Assembly: GCA_903857865.1 (NCBI GenBank) | Contig: CAIOGO010000017.1 | Coordinates: 32,302-96,301 of the forward strand | DNA length: 64,000 nucleotides | Direction of reading: 5' to 3' | Source of the DNA: an uncultured bacterium | Lineage (GTDB): Bacteria > Bipolaricaulota > Bipolaricaulia > UBA7950 > UBA9294 | Part shown: positions 1 through 11,743 of the stretch, piece by piece | Layout of the letters: every line of letters starts with the position of its first letter | How positions within the stretch are numbered: position 1 is the first letter of the stretch | Notes under the pieces: model-generated | The model's input: the letters and a program-made list of their open reading frames with translations, nothing else | Told to the model about the DNA's origin: nothing | Database searches by the model: none | Position numbers and translations under genes: made by a program

Positions 1-1
1 A

Positions 2-325
2 GCGACCGAGTTCACTCGCTTGAGCGCCGTGCCACTCGGCATCAGCGTTGACCCGGTGCCGTGCAAGAAGGCGTGGGCCGAGGCAATCGGAATCGAGAAA
101 ACCCGTCTCCTATCAGATTTCTGGCCGCACGGTAGAGCGGCCGCCGCGCTCGGCCTTTTCCGCGAGAAGCAAGGCTTCTCCGAACGGGCCGGCGTGATCT
201 TCGACGAGAAGGGGATCGTTCGCTTCGTCAAGGTCTATCCGCTCAAGGAGCTTCCCGACCTCGACGAGCAGATCGAGGTCCTACAGGACCTCGCCCTGAA
301 GGACCTCGCCCTGAAGAAGACGTAG
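2..325 (+). CDS. Peroxiredoxin (AhpC/TSA family), 5' end outside the window
   Basis: C-terminal 107 residues of a thiol peroxidase that reduces hydroperoxides. The frame is open to the left edge, so the peroxidatic Cys region is not visible. What is visible is the family core GISVDPVPCKKAWAE followed by LLSDFWPHG and GVIFDEKGIVRFVKVYP. The TTG at 20 is internal, not a start. A near-duplicate LALKD repeat ends the protein. Rubrerythrin follows after 11 bp, so this is the visible head of an oxygen-defence operon. Confidence 0.85.
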   Translation, partial: ATEFTRLSAVPLGISVDPVPCKKAWAEAIGIEKTRLLSDFWPHGRAAAALGLFREKQGFSERAGVIFDEKGIVRFVKVYPLKELPDLDEQIEVLQDLALKDLALKKT

Positions 326-336
326 AGGAGGAATCG

Positions 337-840
337 ATGCAAGCGATGACGAAGGAATTCCTGCAGGCGGCATTCGCCGGCGAGAGTCAGGCCCACCTGA
401 AGTACCTCATCTTCTCCGACGACGCGGAGAAGAAGGGGCTTCCTCAGCTCGGGCGCCTCTTCCGCGCGATTGCCTACGCCGAGCAGGTCCACGCCACGAA
501 CCACTTCCGTGAGCTCGGCCACATCCAGGACACAGCCGCCAACGTGCAGTCGTGCATGGATGGCGAGAACTTCGAGGTCACGGAGATGTACCCCGTGTAC
601 AAGCTCGCAGCCGGGTTCCAGGGGGAGAAGGGCGCCGTCCGCTCGACGCACTACGCACTCGAGGCGGAGAAGATCCACGAGAAGATGTACGCATCCGCCA
701 AGGCCGTGGTCGCGAACGGCAAGGATTTGGCGCTCGGGCCGGTATCGATCTGCCCGATCTGCGGCTACACGGTCGAGGGCCCGGCACCCGACTTGTGTCC
801 GGTGTGCGGTGCCAAGCGCGAGACCTTCAAGGTCTTCTGA
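337..840 (+). CDS. rbr: Rubrerythrin
   Basis: 167-aa non-haem di-iron peroxidase that reduces H2O2 in the cytoplasm of anaerobes. The ferritin-like four-helix domain (about 5-125) carries E15, E49xxH52 and E111xxH114 as candidate di-iron ligands. The C-terminal rubredoxin-like domain has CPIC (139-142) and CPVC (154-157) for one Fe(Cys)4 centre. Length and domain order are normal. The ATG at 337 follows GGAGG with good spacing. It lies between a peroxiredoxin and a superoxide reductase and would remove the H2O2 made by the latter. Confidence 0.95.
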   Translation: MQAMTKEFLQAAFAGESQAHLKYLIFSDDAEKKGLPQLGRLFRAIAYAEQVHATNHFRELGHIQDTAANVQSCMDGENFEVTEMYPVYKLAAGFQGEKGAVRSTHYALEAEKIHEKMYASAKAVVANGKDLALGPVSICPICGYTVEGPAPDLCPVCGAKRETFKVF

Positions 841-871
841 CCTTCAAGGTGTCCTAGAAGAGGAGAAAACG

Positions 872-1213
872 ATGAAGCTGGGAGATCTGATCAAGGGCGG
901 GGCACAAGAGGGGAAGGAGAAGCACGTTCCGACGATCGAACTCGTCGAGTGCAAGGAGTGCGGCGGGCGCGGGGTGAAGGTCACGGTAGGGAAGGAAGTC
1001 GCTCACCCGAACACGGTCGAGCACCACATCAAGTGGATCGCGCTCTTCGGGGTGAAGAACGGCGTTGCCGTCCACATCGCGACGTTCGACCTCGGGCCCA
1101 CGTACGGGATCCCGAAGGCGGTCACGCACGCGAACCTTGATGGCCTGAGCGAGCTCGTCGCGGTCGAGTACTGCAACCTCCACGGCCTGTGGGAAGGCTC
1201 GATCAAGCTGTAG
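872..1213 (+). CDS. Superoxide reductase, neelaredoxin type (class II)
   Basis: 113-aa enzyme that reduces superoxide to H2O2 without making O2. The active-site pattern is complete: EKHVP near the N-terminus, [11 protein letters not shown] in the middle and CNLHGLWE near the C-terminus supply the His4-Cys ligands. There is no N-terminal desulforedoxin Fe(Cys)4 domain, so it is the one-iron type, although an extra CKEC pair occurs near residue 27. The start at 872 follows AGGAG. It is co-directional with rubrerythrin, its likely functional partner. Confidence 0.92.
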   Translation: MKLGDLIKGGAQEGKEKHVPTIELVECKECGGRGVKVTVGKEVAHPNTVEHHIKWIALFGVKNGVAVHIATFDLGPTYGIPKAVTHANLDGLSELVAVEYCNLHGLWEGSIKL

Positions 1214-1233
1214 ACGGGAATGGAGGAGGTAGG

Positions 1234-1812
1234 ATGACGAACGTGCTTCCGTCAATCGAGGAGCGGCGCGCGCGACGGGCCCTGTCGCCTGAGCCGATCT
1301 CTCGGGAAGTCCTTGGGACCTTGCTGCGGGCCGCCCACCTTGCGCCGTCGTGTAACAACAGCCAGCCGTGGCGTCTGATTGTCGTCGACGAGCCCGAGGC
1401 TCTGGCGCAAGTCAAGGAGGCCCTGTCTGGCGGCAACTATTGGGCGAAGCAAGCGCCCGTCATCATCGCCGTAGCGTCGCGTCAGGATCTCGATTGCGCG
1501 CTTGGCGATCGCCGCGACTACTTCCTCTTCGGTTGCGGGATGGCGGTGGGGAACCTGATGATCCAGGCGACCGAGCTCGGGCTGGTGGCCCACCCGATCG
1601 CCGGCTACAAACCTGAGCAGGTCAAGGCCGCTCTCGGGGTTCCCGAGGACTACGTCCTCATCACGCTCGTCATCGTCGGGCGACCGGGAGACCCGGCCAC
1701 GCTGTCGGACAAGCATCGTGAGATCGAGCAGGGGCCGAGGGTGCGCCGCCCGCTCGAGACGGTCGCCGCCTGGAATCGCTTCGCGTTCGATGATCTGAAG
1801 ACGGAGGGGTAA
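1234..1812 (+). CDS. Nitroreductase-family FMN oxidoreductase
   Basis: 192-aa flavoprotein of the NAD(P)H-dependent nitroreductase fold. It starts with [17 protein letters not shown] and has the FMN-binding [11 protein letters not shown] segment, then [19 protein letters not shown] and a short C-terminal tail. The substrate cannot be read from sequence; quinone, nitro or flavin reduction are all possible. The ATG at 1234 follows GGAGGTAGG, so the longer GTG-started frame from 1189 is rejected. It lies 20 bp after the superoxide reductase and is probably in the same operon. Confidence 0.85.
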   Translation: MTNVLPSIEERRARRALSPEPISREVLGTLLRAAHLAPSCNNSQPWRLIVVDEPEALAQVKEALSGGNYWAKQAPVIIAVASRQDLDCALGDRRDYFLFGCGMAVGNLMIQATELGLVAHPIAGYKPEQVKAALGVPEDYVLITLVIVGRPGDPATLSDKHREIEQGPRVRRPLETVAAWNRFAFDDLKTEG

Positions 1813-1843
1813 GTACACGAGGTTCGGATTCTTGGGAGGCTTC

Positions 1844-2731
1844 ATGGTTCAGAAGAAGACATGCGCCGTCGTGTGCTTGCTGGCTGCGGCCTGCGCGCTG
1901 GTTCTTGGAGTCGTCGCGATGGGAGCGGCCGTGACGCTCACGTTCGAGTTCACGGACTTGGATCCGCACGCCGGCCAGACGATGTTCCTTCGCGTCGTGG
2001 ATGCGGCGACGTTCGCCGAGGTCGCGCGGCTCCGCGTGCCCGAGATCCCGGCCGGCGCGTTCCAGATCGACATCTCGCCGCTCGAGACCGGGGCGTCATA
2101 CCAAGTCGACTACTTCATCGACGGGAACGGAAACGGGGCGTACGACGCGCCGCCGACCGACGAGGCGCGGCGCTTCTTCCTCTCGGACGTGCAGGCGAGC
2201 GGCGCAATCAACGTCGTGCACGACGCGACGCTGACCGACATCGATTGGCCGCCGTTCATCGATGGTGTCGTCAGCCCGGGCGAGTACCGGCACACGATGA
2301 CCGACCCCGTGACCGGGATCAGCGTGTTCTGGCAGAATGGCGCGACCGTCCTTCACGTCGGTCTGGTTTCCCCTGGCACGGGCTGGGTCGGCATCGGCTT
2401 TGACCCCGATGTGCGCATGCAGGGCGCCGACATCCTCATCGCCGCCGTTGTGGACGGCGTCCTCACCATTCAGGATCAATTCGGAGTCGCTCAGACGTTC
2501 CACAGTCCCGACGCTCAGCAAAACGTCATCCAGGCTGCGGGGACGGAGACGGGCGGGGCGACGACCGTCGAGTTCTCCCTCTTCCTCGCCTCGGGCGATC
2601 CATCGGACAAGCCGCTTCTCCCGGGGCAGACGGTGGCCGTGATCCTCGCCATGCAGCAGAGCGACGACAGCTTGACCGTTCGTCACACGGCCCGCACGAC
2701 GACCAGCATCACGCTCGATGGAGGGACGTAG
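1844..2731 (+). CDS. Secreted DOMON-domain protein
   Basis: 295 aa with a signal peptide or N-terminal anchor (lysines, then CAVVCLLAAACALVLGVVA). Residues about 35-130 look like a beta-sandwich resembling carboxypeptidase-regulatory or Ig-like folds. Residues about 145-295 form a DOMON-like domain (WVGIGFDPDVRMQGADI), a fold that binds haem b or sugars. The start is the ATG at 1844 after GGGAGG. It is followed immediately by a very small membrane protein. In eukaryotes DOMON domains partner cytochrome b561, so extracytoplasmic electron transfer is a reasonable but unproven role. Confidence 0.7.
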   Translation: MVQKKTCAVVCLLAAACALVLGVVAMGAAVTLTFEFTDLDPHAGQTMFLRVVDAATFAEVARLRVPEIPAGAFQIDISPLETGASYQVDYFIDGNGNGAYDAPPTDEARRFFLSDVQASGAINVVHDATLTDIDWPPFIDGVVSPGEYRHTMTDPVTGISVFWQNGATVLHVGLVSPGTGWVGIGFDPDVRMQGADILIAAVVDGVLTIQDQFGVAQTFHSPDAQQNVIQAAGTETGGATTVEFSLFLASGDPSDKPLLPGQTVAVILAMQQSDDSLTVRHTARTTTSITLDGGT

Positions 2732-2732
2732 C

Positions 2733-2966
2733 GTGGAAGCCCTACGATCGTTCGGCTATGGCACGTCGCTCGGGCCGTTTCCGGTTGTCGTGTGGTTCGG
2801 GCTCGCCACGCTCGTGCTGCTCATCGTGACGGCCGGGATCGCCAGCCTAAAGAAACAGATCCCCGCGCTGCGGCGTGTCTCCGTCCGAGTGCATCGGGGG
2901 CTGGCCATCGCTGCCCTGACGCTCGCTCTGTTCCACCTCGTGCTCGGGCTGTCCGCCTACGTGTAG
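2733..2966 (+). CDS. Small two-helix membrane protein, possible haem b partner of the DOMON protein
   Basis: 77 aa with two predicted membrane helices (about 17-37 and 53-75) separated by a basic loop (KKQIPALRRVSVRVHR). The second helix has one His at its start (VHRG) and another inside (LFHLVLG), a spacing that could ligate haem as in b-type cytochromes. I prefer the GTG at 2733 because GGAGGG lies 7 bp upstream; the in-frame ATG at 2718 would overlap the DOMON gene. No family is recognised with certainty. Confidence 0.6.
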   Translation: MEALRSFGYGTSLGPFPVVVWFGLATLVLLIVTAGIASLKKQIPALRRVSVRVHRGLAIAALTLALFHLVLGLSAYV

Positions 2967-2986
2967 GCACGGCGAGGGCGAGCCCT

Positions 2987-3469
2987 CTAGTAGTCGGGCC
3001 GAAGGCCGAACTCGGCCGACTCGACCCACTCGTTCGGGCGGTTGTAGTACTCGACGAGCGAGCTCACGAGGGCGTAGTGGCTTTGCTCGACTTGCATGAG
3101 TTCGCCGAGGAGGCGGGCGACTCGAGCATCGTCCGCTCCCTCGGCGTGCTCGCGGTAGAAGGCCTCCGTCTGGCGTTCGAGGTCCATGGCGCGGCGGAGG
3201 AGATCGAGAAGACCCCCGTCACGCGAGAGGGTGTTCGCGCCTCCTTCCACAACGCCGCGGACCCAAGCTGACGCGGCCGCCACAAGATCGGGACCCTTCA
3301 GGTCCTTGGCAGCATCAAGGTGCCGAAGCGCTATCGCGTGGCTGGCCTCGGCGTCGGCGAGCAGGACGAGGAGCTTCGTCGCACTTTGGTTCTGCGCGCG
3401 ATCTGCGGCCTGCCGGTAGTTCTTCTCCGCCTTCTCCTCAAGGCGCACGGCATCGTCGATCACTCCCAT
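2987..3469 (-). CDS. Ferritin-like (rubrerythrin-type) di-iron protein
   Basis: 160-aa all-helical protein with the two half-site repeats of ferritin-like di-iron carboxylate proteins: an N-terminal LEEKAEKNYR helix plus EASH (41-44), and a C-terminal LERQTEAFYREH helix plus VEQSHYALV. It has no rubredoxin domain. A role in iron or peroxide handling fits the neighbours. It is convergent with the DOMON pair, ending 20 bp from it. The exact subfamily is not recognised. Confidence 0.75.
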   Translation of the reverse strand: MGVIDDAVRLEEKAEKNYRQAADRAQNQSATKLLVLLADAEASHAIALRHLDAAKDLKGPDLVAAASAWVRGVVEGGANTLSRDGGLLDLLRRAMDLERQTEAFYREHAEGADDARVARLLGELMQVEQSHYALVSSLVEYYNRPNEWVESAEFGLRPDY

Positions 3470-3548
3470 GGCTCTCCTCCCTTCCTAGGTTCAGGCTGTG
3501 GCGTCGACAAGAAGAGTAGGAGGGGCGCGCCCTCTTCGTCAATTCCCG

Positions 3549-4232
3549 TCAGTCGGCGACGGGGGCGTGGAGACAGTCGCCGCACGAGACGACCTCTACG
3601 CCATCTTGCGTCTCGACCAGGAGACGGCCGAGCGCGTCGATCCCGACGGCGCGGCCGGCAACCGTCCGGCCGGCCGTGACGTCGATGCGCACGCGGCAGC
3701 CGAGAGTGGCCGAACGGGTACGGTAGCTTTCGAGGATGCCGGCCTCCGACTCTCGCGTCACGAGCCCGCTGTAGATCTCGCGGACGAGGGCGTCGCGATC
3801 GCCGCGCACGTCGAGATCGAGCAAGCACGTCGCGTCCCCGAGCGGGCTCATCGTGAGGTTGATGCCCACGCCGACCCGTGCAACGTCTGCGTTCGCCTCA
3901 ATGAGAATCCCGCCAAGCTTCCGTTCGCCGACGACGAGGTCGTTCGGCCACTTGAGCCGCACGGCCACGCCAAGGGCCTCGAGGACCCGAGCCGCCGCTA
4001 GGCCGGCACGCAGGGCGAGAAGTCGATCGCTTGGCACGATGAACGTCGCGTAGAGGCCACCGGGCGGAGAAGTCCAGACTCGTCCGAGTCGGCCGCGGCC
4101 GGCCGTTTGCTGGTCCGACACGACGATGTGGCCGACGCGCGCTCGTCCGCTCTCAAGGAGATCGCGCGCCGCGCGTTGCGTCGACGAAACGCTGTCGAAC
4201 GAGTGAACGACCGCTTCTTCGTCACGCGGCAT
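3549..4232 (-). CDS. birA: Biotin--[acetyl-CoA-carboxylase] ligase, monofunctional
   Basis: 227-aa ligase that makes biotinyl-AMP and transfers biotin to a carrier-protein lysine. It shows SVSSTQRAARDLL, the biotin-binding loop TAGRGRLGRVWTSPPGG, LKWPNDLVV and KLGGILIE, then a short C-terminal domain. It lacks the N-terminal winged helix of E. coli BirA, so it should not be a repressor. Its first 11 bp overlap the 3' end of the LarA-like gene, indicating co-translation. Confidence 0.93.
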   Translation of the reverse strand: MPRDEEAVVHSFDSVSSTQRAARDLLESGRARVGHIVVSDQQTAGRGRLGRVWTSPPGGLYATFIVPSDRLLALRAGLAAARVLEALGVAVRLKWPNDLVVGERKLGGILIEANADVARVGVGINLTMSPLGDATCLLDLDVRGDRDALVREIYSGLVTRESEAGILESYRTRSATLGCRVRIDVTAGRTVAGRAVGIDALGRLLVETQDGVEVVSCGDCLHAPVAD

Positions 4233-5475
4233 CGGAGATGGGGAAGGTCTCCCCGGCGTGCGGCATCACGAGGACGCGATACGTCTTCCCGAAACGCTTC
4301 TCCGCTTCGGCCAGGGCAGCGCGGGGATCGGTCGCCGGCCGAAGGAAGAAGCGGCGAACCGTGTCCTCGGGAAGTTCGGACTGCAGGTACACGAGAACGC
4401 GCGCGAGGTCCTGCGCGAGGTACACGGCCTTGTGGCCGCCGAGTTTGAATCCCTCGCACTCGAAGATCGAGAGCACGTCGGCCGGGCACGCGCTGCGTTC
4501 GATCCAGTCTTGGAAGACGCCATGCCCGATACCGTCCGGGCAAGCGGCGAGGAGATAGATGATCCCGCCGTCGCGGACGGCGCGCGCGGCCGTGTATTGC
4601 GCCTTGTACGCCTGGTACAGGTCGATGTCCTTCGGGTGCCCGCCGGCCGACGCGATGACCACGTCGGCTCGCTCGGGCAAGCGCACGACGCAATGCTCGT
4701 CCCAGAACCGCCGTGCCTCCGCGTGCGCCCCCTCCGGGTCGCCGATGATCAGCTTCGCGATCTCGCCGCGTCCGTTCATCACCACATCGACAACGAAGTC
4801 CACGCCGACGAGTCGAGCGGCCTCGACCATCTCCTCGCTGATCGGGTTCCCCTCGTAGACGCAGGCCTGACTCTGCGGGTGCGACATCTGCGCGTGGTTC
4901 GCCTCGATCGTGGCGCGCCCGGCGACGCCGGGCAGGATGTTCTTCCGTCCTCCTGAGTAGCCGGCGTAGTAGTGCATCCCGACGTGGCCGATCGTGACGA
5001 CGTGGTCCGCCTCCGCCACGAGCCGGTTGACGAAGATCGGCGTGCCGCGGGAGCTCTTGCCGATCTCGACGACATCGCGATCGCAGTTGTGGATCGCCAC
5101 GGTGAAGCTGCGCCGCAGGTCGCCGAGCATGCGTTCGAGTTCGTCCTCTGTTGGCGCGCGGTGAGTTCCGGTCGCGACGAGAAGGGTGACATCGGCTGGA
5201 GACACCAGGCCGCAGATTCGCTCCCAGATCAGAGGGAAGAGGAGGCGAGTCGGCGTCTTGCGCGTGTGATCGGTGATCACGAACACCGTCTTCCCCCCGC
5301 CGCGCAAGGCCGCCGCGGGATCGGCCATCCCGATCGGGGAGTTCCACGCGCTAGCGAAGACACTCGGGAGATCGACCGCGGGCATGTCGCGCGGCTTGAG
5401 CGTGCCGAGCAGATTCGCGTCCGGGACGTTGACCGAGACCGTCGCGCGCCCGTAGGCGAGATCGAACCGAGCCAC
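4222..5475 (-). CDS. LarA-family (nickel-pincer) racemase or epimerase
   Basis: 417 aa, close to the length of lactate racemase LarA. It has VITDHTRKTPTRLLFP, LVATGTHRAPTEDEL, GHVGMHYYAGYSGGRKNILPG and a C-terminal AGGHPKDIDLYQAYKA, all typical of the family that uses the nickel-pincer nucleotide. The substrate may be lactate or another 2-hydroxyacid. No larB, larC or larE is in the window. The start is the GTG at 5475, placed after GGGAGGT; the longer frame to 5574 lacks a ribosome site. Confidence 0.85.
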   Translation of the reverse strand: MARFDLAYGRATVSVNVPDANLLGTLKPRDMPAVDLPSVFASAWNSPIGMADPAAALRGGGKTVFVITDHTRKTPTRLLFPLIWERICGLVSPADVTLLVATGTHRAPTEDELERMLGDLRRSFTVAIHNCDRDVVEIGKSSRGTPIFVNRLVAEADHVVTIGHVGMHYYAGYSGGRKNILPGVAGRATIEANHAQMSHPQSQACVYEGNPISEEMVEAARLVGVDFVVDVVMNGRGEIAKLIIGDPEGAHAEARRFWDEHCVVRLPERADVVIASAGGHPKDIDLYQAYKAQYTAARAVRDGGIIYLLAACPDGIGHGVFQDWIERSACPADVLSIFECEGFKLGGHKAVYLAQDLARVLVYLQSELPEDTVRRFFLRPATDPRAALAEAEKRFGKTYRVLVMPHAGETFPISDAA

Positions 5476-5687
5476 AGGCCACCTCCCTTTCCTCTTCTTG
5501 ACTCCCGTGCCGGGGGATCGTAGCGCCTGGGTCCACGAGCGACAACCGTTGCGCAGGGGCCGCGCGCTACGCACTCAGGGGCACATGTGCAGGTGCCTGT
5601 ATCGGGGCCGAACGCAACACGTCATGCTGTCCGACGTCCCGACCCCGCGCTACCCACCCGAGGGCCATCGGCGTTCCGGGCGCCGGC

Positions 5688-8846
<3,159 letters not shown>

Positions 8847-9431
8847 TGCTCCTCCCCTCGAACATCTGGCGGCCCGCGCCGATCCCGCTGGGGTTCCCGC
8901 TTTGGCCCTTCCTTGCTGCCGCATGCCTTGGCTCACGACGGGTGGAGTCTGAGATTGCGGAATTGGGCCACAATGGCCCGATGGATGGCCCGATGATGGG
9001 TCGGCCCGCCGACACTCCCGAGAATCGGGCCATCTCGACCCGATTCCTGGCCCGATCCTCGCTGTGAGATCTTGCGCATTGAAGACCCGTCCCGGGGGCG
9101 GCGGCCCAATCCCGACAGTCTGTCGGGAGCAGTGTCGGGACTCGCCGTGGGACGCCCTCCATGGCACCGATCCCATGGCCGGATTGCAGGGTGCCGCAAC
9201 CTCTCCGTGTCCTATCCGGACACGATGTCCGGTTCCATGTCCGGCTGATCACGCAGGTTTCGGCACCATCAAGCTCCGGCAGGCTAACAGGCAGCTGACA
9301 GAGCCACGCGTGCCCGTCCGCCGAGCCCCAGTTCTCTACTGTCGACAGCAAGCTCTTAAATGAGGAACCGACCATGCAATGAGGTGTCTGGCTTTCGACG
9401 TGCCAGCGCCGAGGTTCATCCTTGAGGAAGC
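8847..9431. repeat. Non-coding, palindrome-rich spacer upstream of hsdR
   Basis: 585 bp without a credible gene. It contains several GGCCCGAT units (about 8966-9055), the palindrome CCCGACAGTCTGTCGGG near 9113-9129 and a CCGGACA/TGTCCGG cluster near 9216-9244. The CCCGACAG palindrome recurs at about 11656-11672, upstream of another hsdR fragment. These look like intergenic repeat elements. Confidence 0.6.
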
Positions 9432-9578
9432 TCATGCCCACGTACCGTCCGGCTTCCAGAGCACGGCTCCGACGCGAGGGCTCGCCTTGCCATCCGCGCG
9501 CAGTTCGGCAATCGACTGACGCATCACGTCGACGGCCAGTCCCATCAGATTTCGCGCATCAACTCTGGCCTTGGCCAT
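9432..9578 (-). pseudogene. N-terminal fragment of a RibD/deaminase-like protein
   Basis: 48-residue open frame. After MAKARVDARNL it reads VMRQSIAELRADGKASP and then VGAVLWKPDGT, like the N-terminus of large RibD-type deaminase / ATP-binding proteins often found near type I RM genes. It stops there, before any catalytic His-Cys motif, so it should be inactive. Its ATG overlaps the stop codon of the preceding hsdR fragment (TGATG), so it was once translationally coupled to it. Confidence 0.5.
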
Positions 9579-9715
9579 CAACTCCCCTTCCCGATGAACC
9601 GCTCTGTGAGCAGCTCGCCCGACGCGATCTCGGGGCCATGCTTGACAGAGTAGCCAAGGCTTGCGAGCCAGCCTAGGGCGGCTTCGACGATGGATTCGGT
9701 GAATGAGGAGTTCAT
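9578..9715 (-). pseudogene. hsdR 5'-end fragment (second copy)
   Basis: 45 residues starting [17 protein letters not shown] and ending at a stop after FIGKGS. They align with residues 2-45 of the intact HsdR and with the third copy at 11579, but are clearly diverged from both, so this is not a recent duplicate. The start overlaps the mrr stop codon by 4 bp (ATGA). It is too short to function as a nuclease. Confidence 0.75.
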
Positions 9716-10680
9716 GCGCGCACAAGTCCTGGCTTCAGGTCGAGCCGCTCTCGAAATTCCGGCGGAATGTCATCCCAGTGCTCGACCAGCAGGTCCACGA
9801 GCTGGCGCCCGTTGATCAGACCGATCCGCGGGAAACCCACCTCCAGCGCCACCTCTGCAGCGGTCCCCTGGAAGTCCGCCGTGGTGATAAACGCACCCTG
9901 ACCGCCGAAGGGGATCGCCTGCCGGAGCTGCTTGACGACACTGGCCGCAATCTTCGAGCCAAGCTTGTAGCGCTTGGCTTGGACGAAGACCTTCACTTTC
10001 GCCAAATTGGCCACGTTGAGTTCCCCGGTTGCGTCCACGCCCCCGTCGCCTGTTCTGCCCGTTACCTCGGAACCCTCGAAGCCGAGAGCCGTGAGCAAGT
10101 GGCCCACCAGGATCTCGAACTCCTTGTCGTCCAACTCGAGAACCTGCTCCAGCACGACGCGATACGGGTCGTAGTGTGCAGTCGCGGTCACTGGATCTGC
10201 CTTCCCAATGGCAGCCAGGAACTCCTCCCGCTGCGAGACCGCGAACACCGTGAGCGAGGACCGAATCGTGTTCTGGAACGGGACCGAGAAGTCGCCACGC
10301 TTCAGTCTCCCCTTCGCCCACGACACTCGCCGACGCTGCCCGTACGGGCAGCCGTCGTTGCCCACAGCGAAGAAGTAAGACGGATCCGAAGCGACTTGCC
10401 CGTAGTGCAGCCACTCGGTGTCGGCGGCCGGCGTGATCACGTAGTCGCCCGCCTGGATCTCGAACAAGAACCGCGCGATCTGCCCGACATAGTTGCCGAT
10501 GACGATGGCACTTCGTTGGTCGGGGTACGCAGCCTGCACCACGGGATAGAGTTCGTCTCTGCTCCGGATGCCGCTCAGATCCCGTGCGATCTCGCCCCAG
10601 CCGATCCCCGCATAGCCACCACGTAGGAAGTGTTCCGCGAACTGCCCGCCGTTTGCTCGGACGCACCAGACGTTGGTCAT
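9712..10680 (-). CDS. mrr: Mrr-type restriction endonuclease
   Basis: 322 aa. The C-terminal half is the Mrr catalytic domain: FEILVGHLLTALGFEGSEVTG, GDGGVDATGEL and VFVQAKRYK give the D...QxK variant of the PD-(D/E)XK active site. The N-terminal 170 residues (MTNVWCVRANGGQFAEHFLRGG, IGWGEI) resemble modules fused to type IV nucleases that may read modified DNA. Type IV enzymes cut methylated DNA, so coexistence with type I and type IIL methylases in this genome is notable. The ATG at 10680 follows GGAGGCGAC. Confidence 0.85.
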   Translation of the reverse strand: MTNVWCVRANGGQFAEHFLRGGYAGIGWGEIARDLSGIRSRDELYPVVQAAYPDQRSAIVIGNYVGQIARFLFEIQAGDYVITPAADTEWLHYGQVASDPSYFFAVGNDGCPYGQRRRVSWAKGRLKRGDFSVPFQNTIRSSLTVFAVSQREEFLAAIGKADPVTATAHYDPYRVVLEQVLELDDKEFEILVGHLLTALGFEGSEVTGRTGDGGVDATGELNVANLAKVKVFVQAKRYKLGSKIAASVVKQLRQAIPFGGQGAFITTADFQGTAAEVALEVGFPRIGLINGRQLVDLLVEHWDDIPPEFRERLDLKPGLVRA

Positions 10681-10792
10681 GATGTCGCCTCCGCCGCCCT
10701 AGATCGGGTCACGCGCTTCACATCGCCCTCCCGACGAACTGTTCGGCGCTTTCCAGTTGTGGATCGCCGTCATCGTCGTCATCTCTCGGCAC

Positions 10793-11275
10793 CTAGTCAT
10801 TCCAGTGTGCCGCGATGTATCCGGCAATCCCAGGACCTGGATGGAACGCCGGATAGATCCTCTGGTACACGCCCAACGCATCGACAAGCGAGGTCTTGGG
10901 CAAGACAGCGGTGTGGCGAAGAAGGTACAGAAACGCAATCCCTGGCCCTCGGGACTCTCCTTGGTTGCAGTGGACGAGGACCTTCTTCCCGCTCGTCAGC
11001 TTCTCGTGGATGAACGCGATCGCCGCCTCGACCAGCTCTTCGTGGATGTAGCTGGGATCGGGGACATCGACGAGGTTCAGGTACAGGCGGTCTCCGCGCA
11101 CGGCAAGGAAGTACTCGGGATGACCCTTGGGAGCGCCCTGTGTCGTGTACCCGAGAAGTTTCCGGTGGTACGGGTCCTTGCACGCGTGGACAACGGCCCA
11201 GCCTTCTCTGCCATCAACCTGATACTCGAAGTCGCCCTGATGGCCTACGAAGAGGTTGGGGAAGATCTCAGTCAT
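10793..11275 (-). CDS. Dual-specificity protein phosphatase-like protein
   Basis: 160 aa with the Cys phosphatase signature HCNQGESRG (C103-x5-R109) and an upstream VDVPD acid loop. The family dephosphorylates phosphotyrosine or phosphoserine; the target here is unknown. Its first 8 bp overlap the end of the hsdR fragment at 11268, so it is read with the RM operon. Phosphatases are occasional members of defence islands, but I cannot link it to a named system. Confidence 0.8.
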   Translation of the reverse strand: MTEIFPNLFVGHQGDFEYQVDGREGWAVVHACKDPYHRKLLGYTTQGAPKGHPEYFLAVRGDRLYLNLVDVPDPSYIHEELVEAAIAFIHEKLTSGKKVLVHCNQGESRGPGIAFLYLLRHTAVLPKTSLVDALGVYQRIYPAFHPGPGIAGYIAAHWND

Positions 11276-11579
11276 GGCTCCTCCGTGCAGCGACGAGCAT
11301 GCGATGTATAGCGTGGTCGCGTTCGATCACCGACGGCGGGTCCGCGCGCATCAGCTTGCGGAAGGCGTCCTCTGGAGCCTCGGCAGGGAGTCCCGGGTTG
11401 AGTCCAGCAGGCGCGTTCTGCAGCCGGTTCTCTAGACCTACGTCGCGGAAGTCTGCGTCGTTCCGCTCAGCGCCGAGCTCGCCGGCCGCGATCTCGGGGC
11501 CGTAGGGCACGGCATGGCCAAGATCTGTCAACCAGGCGAGGGCGGCCTCTTCGACTATGGACTCGGTGAATGGCGTCAT
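11268..11579 (-). pseudogene. hsdR 5'-end fragment (third copy)
   Basis: 103 residues (MTPFTESIVEEAALAWL to MLVAARRSHD) matching residues 2-102 of the intact HsdR, including GLENRLQNA, AFRKLMRADPPSVIE and HAIHRML. It then terminates before the nuclease motifs. It lacks the palindromic insert found in the intact gene. It keeps the position expected for a genuine hsdR directly after the M/S genes, so it may be the remnant of the original partner. Confidence 0.8.
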
Positions 11580-11743
11580 TGAGCTGACCCTACCCCTCCA
11601 AAGCACTGCGAGATCTGACGAAGCGAGAGCTTGCCTTGGGTGACAGCCGCCGAATCCCGACAGTCTGTCGGGATTCCCAGTGGACAGCCCTTCTCGACCC
11701 GCCTCTTTCAGTCGTCCTCCCTCGCAGGTCACTCTGGCTGGTG
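11580..11743. repeat. Spacer with a CCCGACAG palindrome
   Basis: 164 bp between the 378-aa gene and the hsdR fragment. It holds the palindrome CCCGACAGTCTGTCGGG near 11656-11672, the same 17-mer as near 9113-9129. Both copies precede an hsdR 5' end, a possible shared recombination substrate. Confidence 0.6.

Noticed and set aside
8847..9176. 110-residue N-terminal extension of HsdR
   Set aside because: It translates palindromic repeats; alignment with two hsdR fragments puts the start at 8846.
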